DNA from: an uncultured Ignavibacteria bacterium
Lineage (GTDB): Bacteria > Bacteroidota > Ignavibacteria > Kapaibacteriales > UBA2268
Direction: 5' to 3'
DNA: 11,718 nt
Assembly: GCA_903911805.1 (NCBI GenBank)
Contig: CAIWET010000566.1
Coordinates: 1-11,718 of the forward strand
The notes beneath the pieces are model-generated. The model worked only from the letters and a program-made list of their open reading frames with translations, made no database searches and was not told the DNA's origin. Within the stretch, counting starts at the first letter, position 1. Each line of letters starts with the position of its first letter. Below, piece after piece: positions 1-6,755 of the stretch. The position numbers and the translations under genes are program-made.

Positions 1-17
1 TTCTGCACCGAAGTAAT

Positions 18-47
18 CCTATACCCTATACCCCATACCCCATACCC
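18..47. repeat. Short 7-bp tandem repeat
   Basis: Four consecutive 7-bp units run CCTATAC, CCTATAC, CCCATAC, CCCATAC, followed by CC. This C-rich block stands out sharply from the AT-rich surroundings and lies about 80 bp upstream of polA. Its role is unknown. It does not overlap a recognisable gene, and the 17 bases before it are too short to assign. Confidence 0.85.
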
Positions 48-128
48 AAAAAATAAATTTAAAATAAATATTATCACTAACCATTTATATTCTATTTGAT
101 TTTTAAATATTTGAAGACTTTATAATAA

Positions 129-2957
129 ATGAAAAAACTATATTTAATAGACGGTATGTCGGTAGTATTCAGGGCATATCACGCAATGTCCAATTCGGGA
201 TTGAAAATGGAAGATGGCACTCCATCTTTTGCATTATTTGCATTTTGCAACATTATTACAAATTTATTGAATAAAGAAGAACCAGAGTATATTTCTGTAG
301 TTTTTGATACTGCCGAGCCAACATTCAGACATATAATATTTGATCAATATAAAGCGAATCGTGCAGCTTTCCCTGAAGATTTGGCACCTCAAATGCCTTT
401 TATTAAAGAATTCTTAGATTTAATTTCAATTCCAAGAATCGAGCTGCCAGGGTGGGAAGCCGATGATATAATTGGTACTCTTGCCCAAAAAACCTCAGAT
501 AAAGGGATTGATGTTGTTTGTATAACAAACGATAAAGATTATTATCAATTAGTAAATCAACACGTAAAATTATATAAGCCATCCCCAAAACCAAACGAGG
601 ATTTCATCAAAGTTGATACTTTAGAAGTATTTAATAAATTTGGAGTTGAGCCAGGTCAAGTTATTGATGTTCTTGCGCTTATTGGCGATTCGGCTGATAA
701 CGTACCAGGCGTTCCAGGTATTGGCGAAAAAACCGCAATTCCGTTGATTCAACAATTTGGTAGTGTTGAAAATATTTATGCAAATCTTGATAAAATTGAG
801 CGAAAAGCTGTTTTAGCTAAATTAATGGAATTTAAAGATTTAGCTTTTCTATCTAAAGAGCTTGTTACTATTGATTGCGATACCCCAATTAGTGAAACTT
901 ATGATGATTTGATATGGAATCAACCAAAATTCTCAGAACTAAGTGAGTTTTTCAAAAAAGTTGGATTTGGAACTTTGAGGCAAAAATGGAATAAATACTC
1001 AGAAAAATTTGTTACTATTGAAGAATTAGAATTAATAACAGCTGAAGAACCCGTTATAATTGAGGATAAAGTCAATTACTTAGCAGATATTAAGCATTCT
1101 TATCATCATATTTATCAAGAAAATGAGTTAATTGAATTAGTTGATAAATTATCAAAATTTAAAACTCTTTGTCTGGATATCGAAACAAGCTCGCTCAATC
1201 GAGATAATTGCGATGTTGTTGGCATTTCATTATCTGTCGAAGAGGGAACAGCTTATTATATTTCTACTCATTCTGATGTCGAAAAAGTTGACGATTCATT
1301 CGATTTATTCAGTACAATGGCATCCGATAAAAAAGAAGTTAAAGACAAAAAATCGTTGCCAATATCAGTGGCAATTAAGCATTTAAATAAGATTTTCAGC
1401 AATCCTGAAATTGGTAAAGTTGGACAAAATATTAAATTTGATATTTATATCTTAAAAAGATTTGGTGCTGAAATTTATCCAATAGAATTTGATACAATGT
1501 TAGCCTCTTACGTTTTAAACTCTGATAATCTTCATAATATGACTTCGCTTTCTAAGCAATGGCTTAATTATGAATCAATTGCAATTGAAGCTCTGATTGG
1601 CGAAAAGAAAGCCAAGCAAATTTCTATGATGGATATCGAACCAGAGAGAATTGTGGATTATGCTTGTGAAGATGCTGATGTTACATTAAAGCTGAAAAAC
1701 GTTTTAGAAAAAGAACTTAATAAGCATAATATGCTTAATTTTGCCACATCTATTGAATTTCCATTAATTGATGTTTTAATCGAAATGGAATCAAATGGAG
1801 TAGCAATTGACACTAAATCTTTAAAATCAATCGATATAAAAATCATCGAAGAAGTGAAAAAGCTCACTGAAAAGATTTTCTATGAAGCAGGATCTGAATT
1901 CAATATTGATTCTCCAAAGCAATTAGCCCATATTCTTTTTGAAAAAATGATGCTTCCATCTCAAAAGAAGACTAAAACAGGCTTTAGCACCGACGTAGAC
2001 ACCTTGTCGCTACTCGCAGACGAACACCCTATTGCTGAATACGTTTTAGATTATCGTCAGTTGGTGAAGCTTAAATCAACTTATGTTGAGTCATTGCCAA
2101 AAATGATAAATCCTGCAACAGGTAGAATTCATACAACTTATAATCAAACAATTGCAGGAACTGGAAGACTTTCGTCCACAGACCCCAATTTACAGAATAT
2201 TCCAATCAGATCAGAACTCGGCAAGGAAATCCGTAAAGCATTTGTACATCAATACGATAATACAAAATTGCTTTCTTTGGATTATTCCCAAATTGAACTA
2301 AGAATAATGGCTCATATTTGCAACGATGAAAATTTGATTAAAGCATTTGAGGAAGGAAAAGATATTCACTCTGCTACAGCAGCTATTTTATTCGATACTC
2401 CGATTGAAAATATTGATGCTGATAAAAGAAGAGTTGCAAAAACAGTTAATTTTGGGATTATGTATGGTTTGGGAACCTTTGGGCTGGCTCAAAGACTCAC
2501 AATAACCAGAAAAGAATCCTCCGAAATTATTAAAAATTATTTCGAGAAATATCCAGGAATTAAGAATTACATTGATTCGACAATCAAATCAACTGAAAAG
2601 AATGGATATGCAGAAACAATTTCTGGAAGAAGAAAATATTTCCCGATGATTAATGCAAGTAACCGCAATCTAAAAGCTGGTGCCGAAAGAGCAGCGATAA
2701 ATATGCCTATACAAGGAACAGCAGCCGATATGCTAAAAATTGCGATGATTAATATTCATAGAGAAATGCAGAAAAGGAAATTCCAATCTAAGATGATTTT
2801 GCAAGTTCACGATGAACTCGTTTTTGAAGCTGTAATAAATGAGATTGAAGAAATAAAAGATTTGGTTACAAAACTTATGGTTGATGCTTTACCTCTAGGT
2901 CGAGTTCCAATCGAGGTTTCAGCAGGAATTGGAAATAATTGGTTCGAAGCTCATTAA
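129..2957 (+). CDS. polA: DNA polymerase I with 5'-3' and 3'-5' exonuclease domains
   Basis: This is a full-length family A polymerase for Okazaki fragment processing and repair gap filling. All three domains are present in order. The 5'-3' exonuclease (FEN-like) domain spans about residues 1-290 and ends in the helix-hairpin-helix region around DNVPGVPGIGEKTA. The 3'-5' proofreading domain spans about 330-530 and keeps every DEDDy residue: D350 and E352 in LDIET, N434 and D438 in NIKFD, and Y511 and D515 in YACED. The polymerase domain has motif A DYSQIELR (D718), motif B RRVAKTVNFGIMYG (R767, K771, F775) and motif C QVHDE (H894, D895). The phenylalanine in motif B is the usual cellular Pol I residue, where T7 polymerase has tyrosine. 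At 942 residues it is slightly longer than E. coli Pol I (928), partly because of an extra acidic/lysine-rich stretch in the exonuclease domain. The ATG has no clear Shine-Dalgarno sequence, which is common in Bacteroidota. No hairpin terminator with a T-run follows, so some readthrough into tsaE is possible. Confidence 0.98.
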   Translation: MKKLYLIDGMSVVFRAYHAMSNSGLKMEDGTPSFALFAFCNIITNLLNKEEPEYISVVFDTAEPTFRHIIFDQYKANRAAFPEDLAPQMPFIKEFLDLISIPRIELPGWEADDIIGTLAQKTSDKGIDVVCITNDKDYYQLVNQHVKLYKPSPKPNEDFIKVDTLEVFNKFGVEPGQVIDVLALIGDSADNVPGVPGIGEKTAIPLIQQFGSVENIYANLDKIERKAVLAKLMEFKDLAFLSKELVTIDCDTPISETYDDLIWNQPKFSELSEFFKKVGFGTLRQKWNKYSEKFVTIEELELITAEEPVIIEDKVNYLADIKHSYHHIYQENELIELVDKLSKFKTLCLDIETSSLNRDNCDVVGISLSVEEGTAYYISTHSDVEKVDDSFDLFSTMASDKKEVKDKKSLPISVAIKHLNKIFSNPEIGKVGQNIKFDIYILKRFGAEIYPIEFDTMLASYVLNSDNLHNMTSLSKQWLNYESIAIEALIGEKKAKQISMMDIEPERIVDYACEDADVTLKLKNVLEKELNKHNMLNFATSIEFPLIDVLIEMESNGVAIDTKSLKSIDIKIIEEVKKLTEKIFYEAGSEFNIDSPKQLAHILFEKMMLPSQKKTKTGFSTDVDTLSLLADEHPIAEYVLDYRQLVKLKSTYVESLPKMINPATGRIHTTYNQTIAGTGRLSSTDPNLQNIPIRSELGKEIRKAFVHQYDNTKLLSLDYSQIELRIMAHICNDENLIKAFEEGKDIHSATAAILFDTPIENIDADKRRVAKTVNFGIMYGLGTFGLAQRLTITRKESSEIIKNYFEKYPGIKNYIDSTIKSTEKNGYAETISGRRKYFPMINASNRNLKAGAERAAINMPIQGTAADMLKIAMINIHREMQKRKFQSKMILQVHDELVFEAVINEIEEIKDLVTKLMVDALPLGRVPIEVSAGIGNNWFEAH

Positions 2958-2998
2958 ACAATATTTTGCACAAAATGTAATATTATAAAAAAATATTA

Positions 2999-3027
2999 TT
3001 GCAATTATTCAAATTTTTGTAATTTTG
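2999..3027 (+). promoter_or_regulatory. Candidate Bacteroidota-type promoter of tsaE
   Basis: TTG at 2999-3001 is followed after 18 nt by TAATTTTG (3020-3027), an exact match to the Bacteroidota -7 consensus TAnnTTTG. The expected transcription start falls within a few bases of the tsaE ATG at 3033, so the transcript would have almost no leader. An AT-only inverted repeat (TAATATT at 2978-2984 and AATATTA at 2992-2998) ends next to the -33 element. It could be an operator or chance in AT-rich DNA. Confidence 0.4.
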
Positions 3028-3032
3028 AGATT

Positions 3033-3488
3033 ATGGAAATAGAAAATGCAATTTCAAATAGTGAAGATGAAACAATAGAGCTAGGAACTCTTTTTGCAAA
3101 AAGGTTGAAAACTGGCGACGTTGTTGCACTTTATGGACCTTTAGGTTCTGGTAAAACAGAGTTTATAAAAGGAGTCTGCAATTATTTCAATGTTGAGCAG
3201 ATTGTATCAAGCCCAACTTTTACAATAATGAATCAATATTATGGTGAGCATAATAATGAAGAAGTCATTCTTTATCACGTTGATTTATATAGAATAAAAA
3301 ATCCTGAAGAATTAGCCGAAATAGGATTTAATGATTGTATTTATGCTCCTGATGCCATTAAATTAGTGGAATGGGCAGAAAAAGCTGAGAATTTTTTCCC
3401 AAAAAAATGCTATCAAGTTAAAATTCTGACTGATGAATTAGACGAGTCCAAAAGGACAATTAGAATTGAATTAGATTTATCTGAATAA
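3033..3488 (+). CDS. tsaE: tRNA threonylcarbamoyladenosine biosynthesis ATPase TsaE
   Basis: TsaE is the small ATPase that works with TsaB and TsaD to make the t6A modification at position 37 of ANN-decoding tRNAs; it acts in the cytoplasm. The Walker A motif is GPLGSGKT (residues 35-42). It is followed by the family's SSPTF segment (59-63), the HVDLYR Walker B-like motif (82-87, D84) and LVEWAEK (111-117), a signature that ends the conserved core. The length of 151 residues is normal for the family. The partners TsaB, TsaD and TsaC are not in the window. There is no Shine-Dalgarno before the ATG, and a TAnnTTTG promoter match lies 6-13 bases upstream of it. The next gene starts 17 bp after the stop, so the two are probably cotranscribed. 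Confidence 0.95.
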   Translation: MEIENAISNSEDETIELGTLFAKRLKTGDVVALYGPLGSGKTEFIKGVCNYFNVEQIVSSPTFTIMNQYYGEHNNEEVILYHVDLYRIKNPEELAEIGFNDCIYAPDAIKLVEWAEKAENFFPKKCYQVKILTDELDESKRTIRIELDLSE

Positions 3489-3505
3489 TAAATATAAGGT
3501 GTACA

Positions 3506-4150
3506 ATGAAAAAATTACTATTAGTAGTTGCTCTTTTTAGTGGTTTAATGTTTTTTTCGTGTGGCGAAAAAGTAGATGATCTTAAGACTGTTGCAGAAGT
3601 TATCCAAAAAGCTCCTGAAGTTGCTGCAAATATAGAAAAATCGAGCAAAGAAGCTGAAATCGTTAAAGCTGAAAGAAAAAAAAGAAATGATGTAGGTGCT
3701 TTACCTTATGCTAAATTACAAACTTATCTAATTACTAAACTTGACGGTTACAAAGCCGAAGAACCATCTGGCGAAACAATTGATATGCAAGGATTATCTT
3801 ATTCTAATGCTTCAATTACATTCAATAAAACAAATTCTGATGGAACTGAAGATTTTATTGAAATCAATATATTAGATTATAATTCTGTTGAAACTATGTT
3901 TACTGCTGCCGCTTATTGGGTTGGTGGTATTACAAAAGAAGATACACGTACAATTGAAAAATCATTAACAACTAATATTCCATATACATATGGATCCGAA
4001 AAGTATTTAAAAGATACAAAAGAAGTTGAATTAAATTATGCTGTTGCTTATAGATTCATTGTTCAAATCAGAGGCAATAATCAAAAAGATACTGAGTTTT
4101 TGAAAAGTATTGCTTCAAAAATGAAACTTGCTGAATTAGCAAAATTATAA
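3506..4150 (+). CDS. Small predicted lipoprotein of unknown function
   Basis: I do not recognise this family with confidence. The N-terminus is a typical lipoprotein signal: two lysines, a hydrophobic stretch (residues 4-17), then FFSC with Cys19 as the probable lipidated residue. The residue at -3 is Phe, which is relaxed compared with the classic lipobox but seen in Bacteroidota. Residues 24-62 are charged and probably helical, rich in Lys, Glu and Ala, like a spacer from the membrane. The rest (about 65-214) looks like one globular alpha/beta domain with alternating short strands (for example ITFNKT, FIEINILDY, FIVQIRG) and a C-terminal helix. The start is supported by AAGGTG at 3496-3501, four bases upstream of the ATG and the clearest ribosome binding site on this strand. 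It follows tsaE by 17 bp and ends before a strong terminator, so the two form one transcription unit. That placement does not show a shared function. Confidence 0.85.
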   Translation: MKKLLLVVALFSGLMFFSCGEKVDDLKTVAEVIQKAPEVAANIEKSSKEAEIVKAERKKRNDVGALPYAKLQTYLITKLDGYKAEEPSGETIDMQGLSYSNASITFNKTNSDGTEDFIEINILDYNSVETMFTAAAYWVGGITKEDTRTIEKSLTTNIPYTYGSEKYLKDTKEVELNYAVAYRFIVQIRGNNQKDTEFLKSIASKMKLAELAKL

Positions 4151-4173
4151 GAATTTATTGATAAATTTTATAG

Positions 4174-4202
4174 AGACAGGTCTTAGACCTGTCTTTTTTT
4201 TT
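4174..4202 (+). terminator. Strong intrinsic terminator after the lipoprotein gene
   Basis: A perfect 9-bp stem (AGACAGGTC at 4174-4182 with GACCTGTCT at 4186-4194) closes a TTA loop. It is followed at once by an unbroken T-run through 4202. It lies 24 bp after the lipoprotein stop codon and should end the tsaE-lipoprotein transcript. Confidence 0.93.
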
Positions 4203-4210
4203 GCCGTTAA

Positions 4211-4273
4211 CCTGAACGCAGTGAAGGATCTGGTTCAATCTATTCGTATGTCATGCCGTTCTTGATGTGGAAT
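4211..4273. repeat. Possible remnants of dispersed intergenic repeats
   Basis: CCTGAACGCAGTGAAGGATC (4211-4230) resembles a phrase I remember from intergenic repeats in many bacterial genomes, of the form TCATnCTGAACGnAGTGAAGnATCT. Twenty bases on, GTCATGCCGTTCTTGATGTGG (4250-4270, split here only for reading) resembles the related form GTCATnCCGnnCTTGATnCGG. The match is from memory and no second copy exists in this window, so calling it a repeat is an inference. Confidence 0.4.
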
Positions 4274-4411
4274 TTACATTTAAATGCGACCACCACTCGC
4301 ACCACCCCAAACCATTCACCTTGAAGGTGGGATTAAAGAAAAAAGCAGCATAGAACCATTTCAAGGTTTATAAAATCTAACTTAACTAAATGATTTTAAT
4401 ATCTTTACTTT

Positions 4412-4434
4412 CACTCCTATTATAAGTATGAGTG
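4412..4434. repeat. Imperfect inverted repeat
   Basis: CACTC (4412-4416) pairs with GAGTG (4430-4434). Two further pairs are possible inside the arm after a one-base mismatch. It has no following T-run. It directly abuts a second hairpin. Confidence 0.5.
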
Positions 4435-4452
4435 CCTGAATTCTTATTCAGG
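4435..4452. repeat. Perfect hairpin without T-run
   Basis: CCTGAAT (4435-4441) and ATTCAGG (4446-4452) form a perfect 7-bp stem around a four-base loop. No T-run follows, so it is not a normal intrinsic terminator. It lies about 70 bp upstream of the chitinase promoter. It could be a protein binding site, a transcript-stabilising structure, or part of a repeat element. Confidence 0.6.
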
Positions 4453-4519
4453 TGGAGATGAAATTTTCAATTTAAGAAACAATTTAGATTTATCCCGTTG
4501 AAGAATAATTACAAATTTC

Positions 4520-4550
4520 TTTGATATATAAATAATATTTATTAAGTTTG
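4520..4550 (+). promoter_or_regulatory. Bacteroidota-type promoter of the GH18 gene
   Basis: TTTG (4520-4523) is followed after exactly 19 nt by TAAGTTTG (4543-4550). This is an exact fit to the TTTG-N19-TAnnTTTG promoter recognised by the primary sigma factor of Bacteroidota. Transcription would begin near 4556-4558, leaving a leader of about 14-20 nt before the start codon. Confidence 0.65.
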
Positions 4551-4570
4551 AAAAAATAAATATTAATGGA

Positions 4571-6694
4571 ATGGTTATGAAAAAGTTCATTTTTACTGTA
4601 ATATTATCAGTAGCTGTATTGTTTATAAATATGCAAAGTCTATTATCAGTAGATTTGATTGGATATTTCCATAATTGGAATTATTCTGAAGCACCTTATA
4701 TTCACCTCAATAATGTTGATGATAGATACAGCTATATTATCGTATCTTTTGCGATACCTACTTCTAATGCGAATATGACGATGAATTTTAGTCCCGATGG
4801 AGTTTTACAAGCCGAGTTTATATCCAAAATACAAACAATGCAATCTTTAGGAAAAAAAATACTCATAAGTATTGGTGGAGCAACATCTACTATTGATATC
4901 AGCAATGCGACTCAAAAAAATAATTTCGTTAATTCACTAAATACGATTATAAATACTTATGGATTTGATGGAATTGATATCGATATTGAAAGTGGAAACT
5001 CAATTCTAATAACTAGTGGGTCAACAATTAATAATCCAACAAATCAATCAATGGTAAATCTGATTGAAGCAATTAAACAAATAATGTCCGATTATAGAAG
5101 CGCACATAATAAAAAAATGCTATTAACAATGGCACCTGAAACTGCTTATGTACAGGGTGGACAATCTGGCTTCGGAAGCATTTGGGGCGGATATCTTCCA
5201 ATAATTAACGCATTGCGAGATTCCATCGATATTCTTCAAGTTCAACTTTATAATTCAGGAACAATGTATGGTGTTGATGGCAATATTTATACTCAAGGTA
5301 CTGCTGATTTTATTATTGCTATGACTGAGACAACCATCAAAGGATTTAACACTTCTGGTGGATATTTCAATGGATTGGATGCTTCAAAAGTAGCAATTGG
5401 ATTGCCTGCTTGTTCATCTGCAGCTGGTGGTGGTTTTGTTGATACAAATACTGTTAAATCTGCAATAAATTATCTAATCGGAAAAGGAACTAAACCAGGT
5501 TCTTATACATTAAAGAATGCATCTGGTTATCCAAATTTAAGAGGAATGATGACTTGGAGTATCAATTGGGATGCAGTTGCTAGTTGTGGTGGTAGATATA
5601 GCTATGCGAATAATTTCTCGGGAATCTTCACTGAAATAGCAAAATATAAATTAATTGTAAATTATGGCTCTGGTTCTGGAAATTACAAAAAAGATACAAC
5701 AATTACAATTATAGCAAACCCTGCAGAAAAAGGTTACAAATTTCTAAATTGGAGTGGAAGCACGGAGTATATTTCAGATATTTATAATGACACAACAACT
5801 GTAACAATGCCAAATAAAGATATTGATTTAACGGCAAATTATGAAAAAATCAAATATAATCTCATTATTGAAAATGGCTCTGGAAGTGGTGATTATTTTG
5901 CTGAAACTCTTATAAATATTTACGCAATTTCCCCACCAAAGAAAAGATTTACAAATTGGTCTGGCGATACAGAATTATTAATCAATTCAAGTAATGATTC
6001 AGCATTAATAATTATGCCTTATTCAAATACAAAATTAACAGCAAATTTCGAACTTATAAGATACAATTTAAAAGTTAACAATGGCGTAGGAACCGGCATC
6101 TATTTGCCTGACAGCATAATACATATTAAAGCCGATATTCCAAAGTCTGGATATAAATTTGATAGGTGGATTGGAGATGTTAATTATTTAAAAAATGCCT
6201 TTATTGACTCAACTGAGCTAATTATGCCTGAAAAAAATATCGAAATTACAGCACAATTCATTATAATTAAATTAGACTCATTTAACTTAAATGTTGTGAA
6301 TGGTTATGGAAGTGGGAAGTATCTCAAAGATGCAAAAGTAAAAATCTATTTTATAAAAACCTTAGAGAATCAGAAATTTTTAAGATGGTCTGGAGATACA
6401 AGTTATATCGAAAAACCTAACCAAGATACAACTTATGTTATTATTCCAAATAAAGATTTGAATATTAAAGCTGAATACTCTTTAATTAGCGATGTAATTG
6501 AAGATGCAGGCATGAATAATATTTTTGAAAATGTATATAATTGTAATCACATTGATAATATTAATATTTGGGATATTAATGGAGATTTGATTTCAAATCT
6601 AAAAATAACAGAATTTCAAAATATTTATTATTTGCCGAAGGGTTGTTATATTATAAAAATCTGTGATAAGTATTATAAAGTTTTGAACTTATAA
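4571..6694 (+). CDS. Secreted GH18 chitinase-like glycosidase with four InlB-B-like repeats and T9SS-like tail
   Basis: The protein probably hydrolyses chitin or a related N-acetylglucosamine polymer outside the cell. A signal peptide covers about residues 1-26. The GH18 catalytic domain (about 28-355) begins with LIGYFHNWN and has the SIGG strand motif. The catalytic signature DGIDIDIE carries D133, D136, D138 and the acid/base E140, all intact. QLYN (in the VQLYN strand) and the closing TWSINWD motif are typical of bacterial GH18 enzymes. Four divergent repeats of about 70 residues follow (358-427, 428-496, 497-566, 567-639). Each has a pattern like NGSGSG.Y...T.I.I.A, then a KF..WSGDT strand, a MP.KDI turn and a terminal LTANYE-like strand, as in InlB B-repeats. 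The last 68 residues resemble a type IX secretion sorting domain, ending LPKGCYIIKICDKYYKVL. The ATG at 4577 is an equal or better start: it gives MKKF and has GGA at 4568-4570 at useful spacing. The gene stands alone with its own promoter and terminator. Substrate and exact activity are inferred from family. Confidence 0.9.
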   Translation: MVMKKFIFTVILSVAVLFINMQSLLSVDLIGYFHNWNYSEAPYIHLNNVDDRYSYIIVSFAIPTSNANMTMNFSPDGVLQAEFISKIQTMQSLGKKILISIGGATSTIDISNATQKNNFVNSLNTIINTYGFDGIDIDIESGNSILITSGSTINNPTNQSMVNLIEAIKQIMSDYRSAHNKKMLLTMAPETAYVQGGQSGFGSIWGGYLPIINALRDSIDILQVQLYNSGTMYGVDGNIYTQGTADFIIAMTETTIKGFNTSGGYFNGLDASKVAIGLPACSSAAGGGFVDTNTVKSAINYLIGKGTKPGSYTLKNASGYPNLRGMMTWSINWDAVASCGGRYSYANNFSGIFTEIAKYKLIVNYGSGSGNYKKDTTITIIANPAEKGYKFLNWSGSTEYISDIYNDTTTVTMPNKDIDLTANYEKIKYNLIIENGSGSGDYFAETLINIYAISPPKKRFTNWSGDTELLINSSNDSALIIMPYSNTKLTANFELIRYNLKVNNGVGTGIYLPDSIIHIKADIPKSGYKFDRWIGDVNYLKNAFIDSTELIMPEKNIEITAQFIIIKLDSFNLNVVNGYGSGKYLKDAKVKIYFIKTLENQKFLRWSGDTSYIEKPNQDTTYVIIPNKDLNIKAEYSLISDVIEDAGMNNIFENVYNCNHIDNINIWDINGDLISNLKITEFQNIYYLPKGCYIIKICDKYYKVLNL
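5642..6487 (+). repeat. Protein-level tandem repeats: four InlB-B-like modules
   Basis: Four modules of 69-73 residues start at 5642, 5852, 6059 and 6269. All keep an N-terminal strand, a glycine-rich turn (GSGSGNY, GSGSGDY, GVGTGIY, GYGSGKY), a W.G strand and a proline-containing turn before the final strand. They are divergent from one another in protein and DNA, so the array is old and not a recent slippage product. In other proteins such modules act as spacers or adhesion domains. Confidence 0.85.
6488..6691 (+). other. Probable T9SS C-terminal sorting domain
   Basis: The last 68 residues of the GH18 protein hold WDINGDLISNL, then YYLPKGCYIIKI and KYYKVL. These match the end of type A sorting domains, where a G.Y.. 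strand precedes a final K-rich strand. The usual early proline-asparagine (YPNP) motif is absent, and three cysteines are present (NCN, KGCY, KICD), which is unusual. Secretion through type IX is therefore likely but not certain. Confidence 0.6.
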
Positions 6695-6697
6695 AAA

Positions 6698-6728
6698 AAG
6701 AGGCAATCCTTTTTGGGGATTGCCTCTT
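6698..6728. terminator. Hairpin terminator between convergent GH18 and maeB genes
   Basis: A 12-bp perfect stem (6698-6709 with 6717-6728, core GAGGCAATCC) encloses a seven-base loop. Read on the minus strand the stem runs straight into a run of seven T (complement of the A-run 6693-6699), which makes it a strong terminator for maeB. On the plus strand it starts 4 bp after the GH18 stop but is followed by TTAATTAAAA, so termination in that direction should be weaker. Confidence 0.9.
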
Positions 6729-6755
6729 AATTAAAAGCTATTTCTAAAATATCTT

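Larger units (their letters stand above)
4203..4519. other. Gene-free region with repeat-like fragments
   Basis: No reading frame with coding character is visible on either strand. The first 130 bases are richer in G and C than the flanks and hold two phrases resembling widespread intergenic repeats. The middle contains a short palindrome, CACCTTGAAGGTG (4317-4329). The stretch ends in two adjacent hairpin-forming sequences (4412-4452). It may be a decayed mobile or intergenic repeat, or the remnant of a lost gene. Confidence 0.6.

Noticed and set aside
91..113. Possible polA promoter (TCTATTTG or AATATTTG)
   Set aside because: Both are one mismatch from TAnnTTTG and neither has a TTG at the right distance upstream, so I do not call a promoter here.
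2961..2998. AT-rich inverted repeats after polA as an intrinsic terminator
   Set aside because: The stems are almost entirely A and T with no T-run after them. Such pairs are expected by chance in this composition.
3460..3648. Minus-strand open frame across the tsaE-lipoprotein junction
   Set aside because: It covers the lipoprotein signal peptide and its ribosome binding site on the other strand, has no promoter or ribosome binding site, and no family resemblance.
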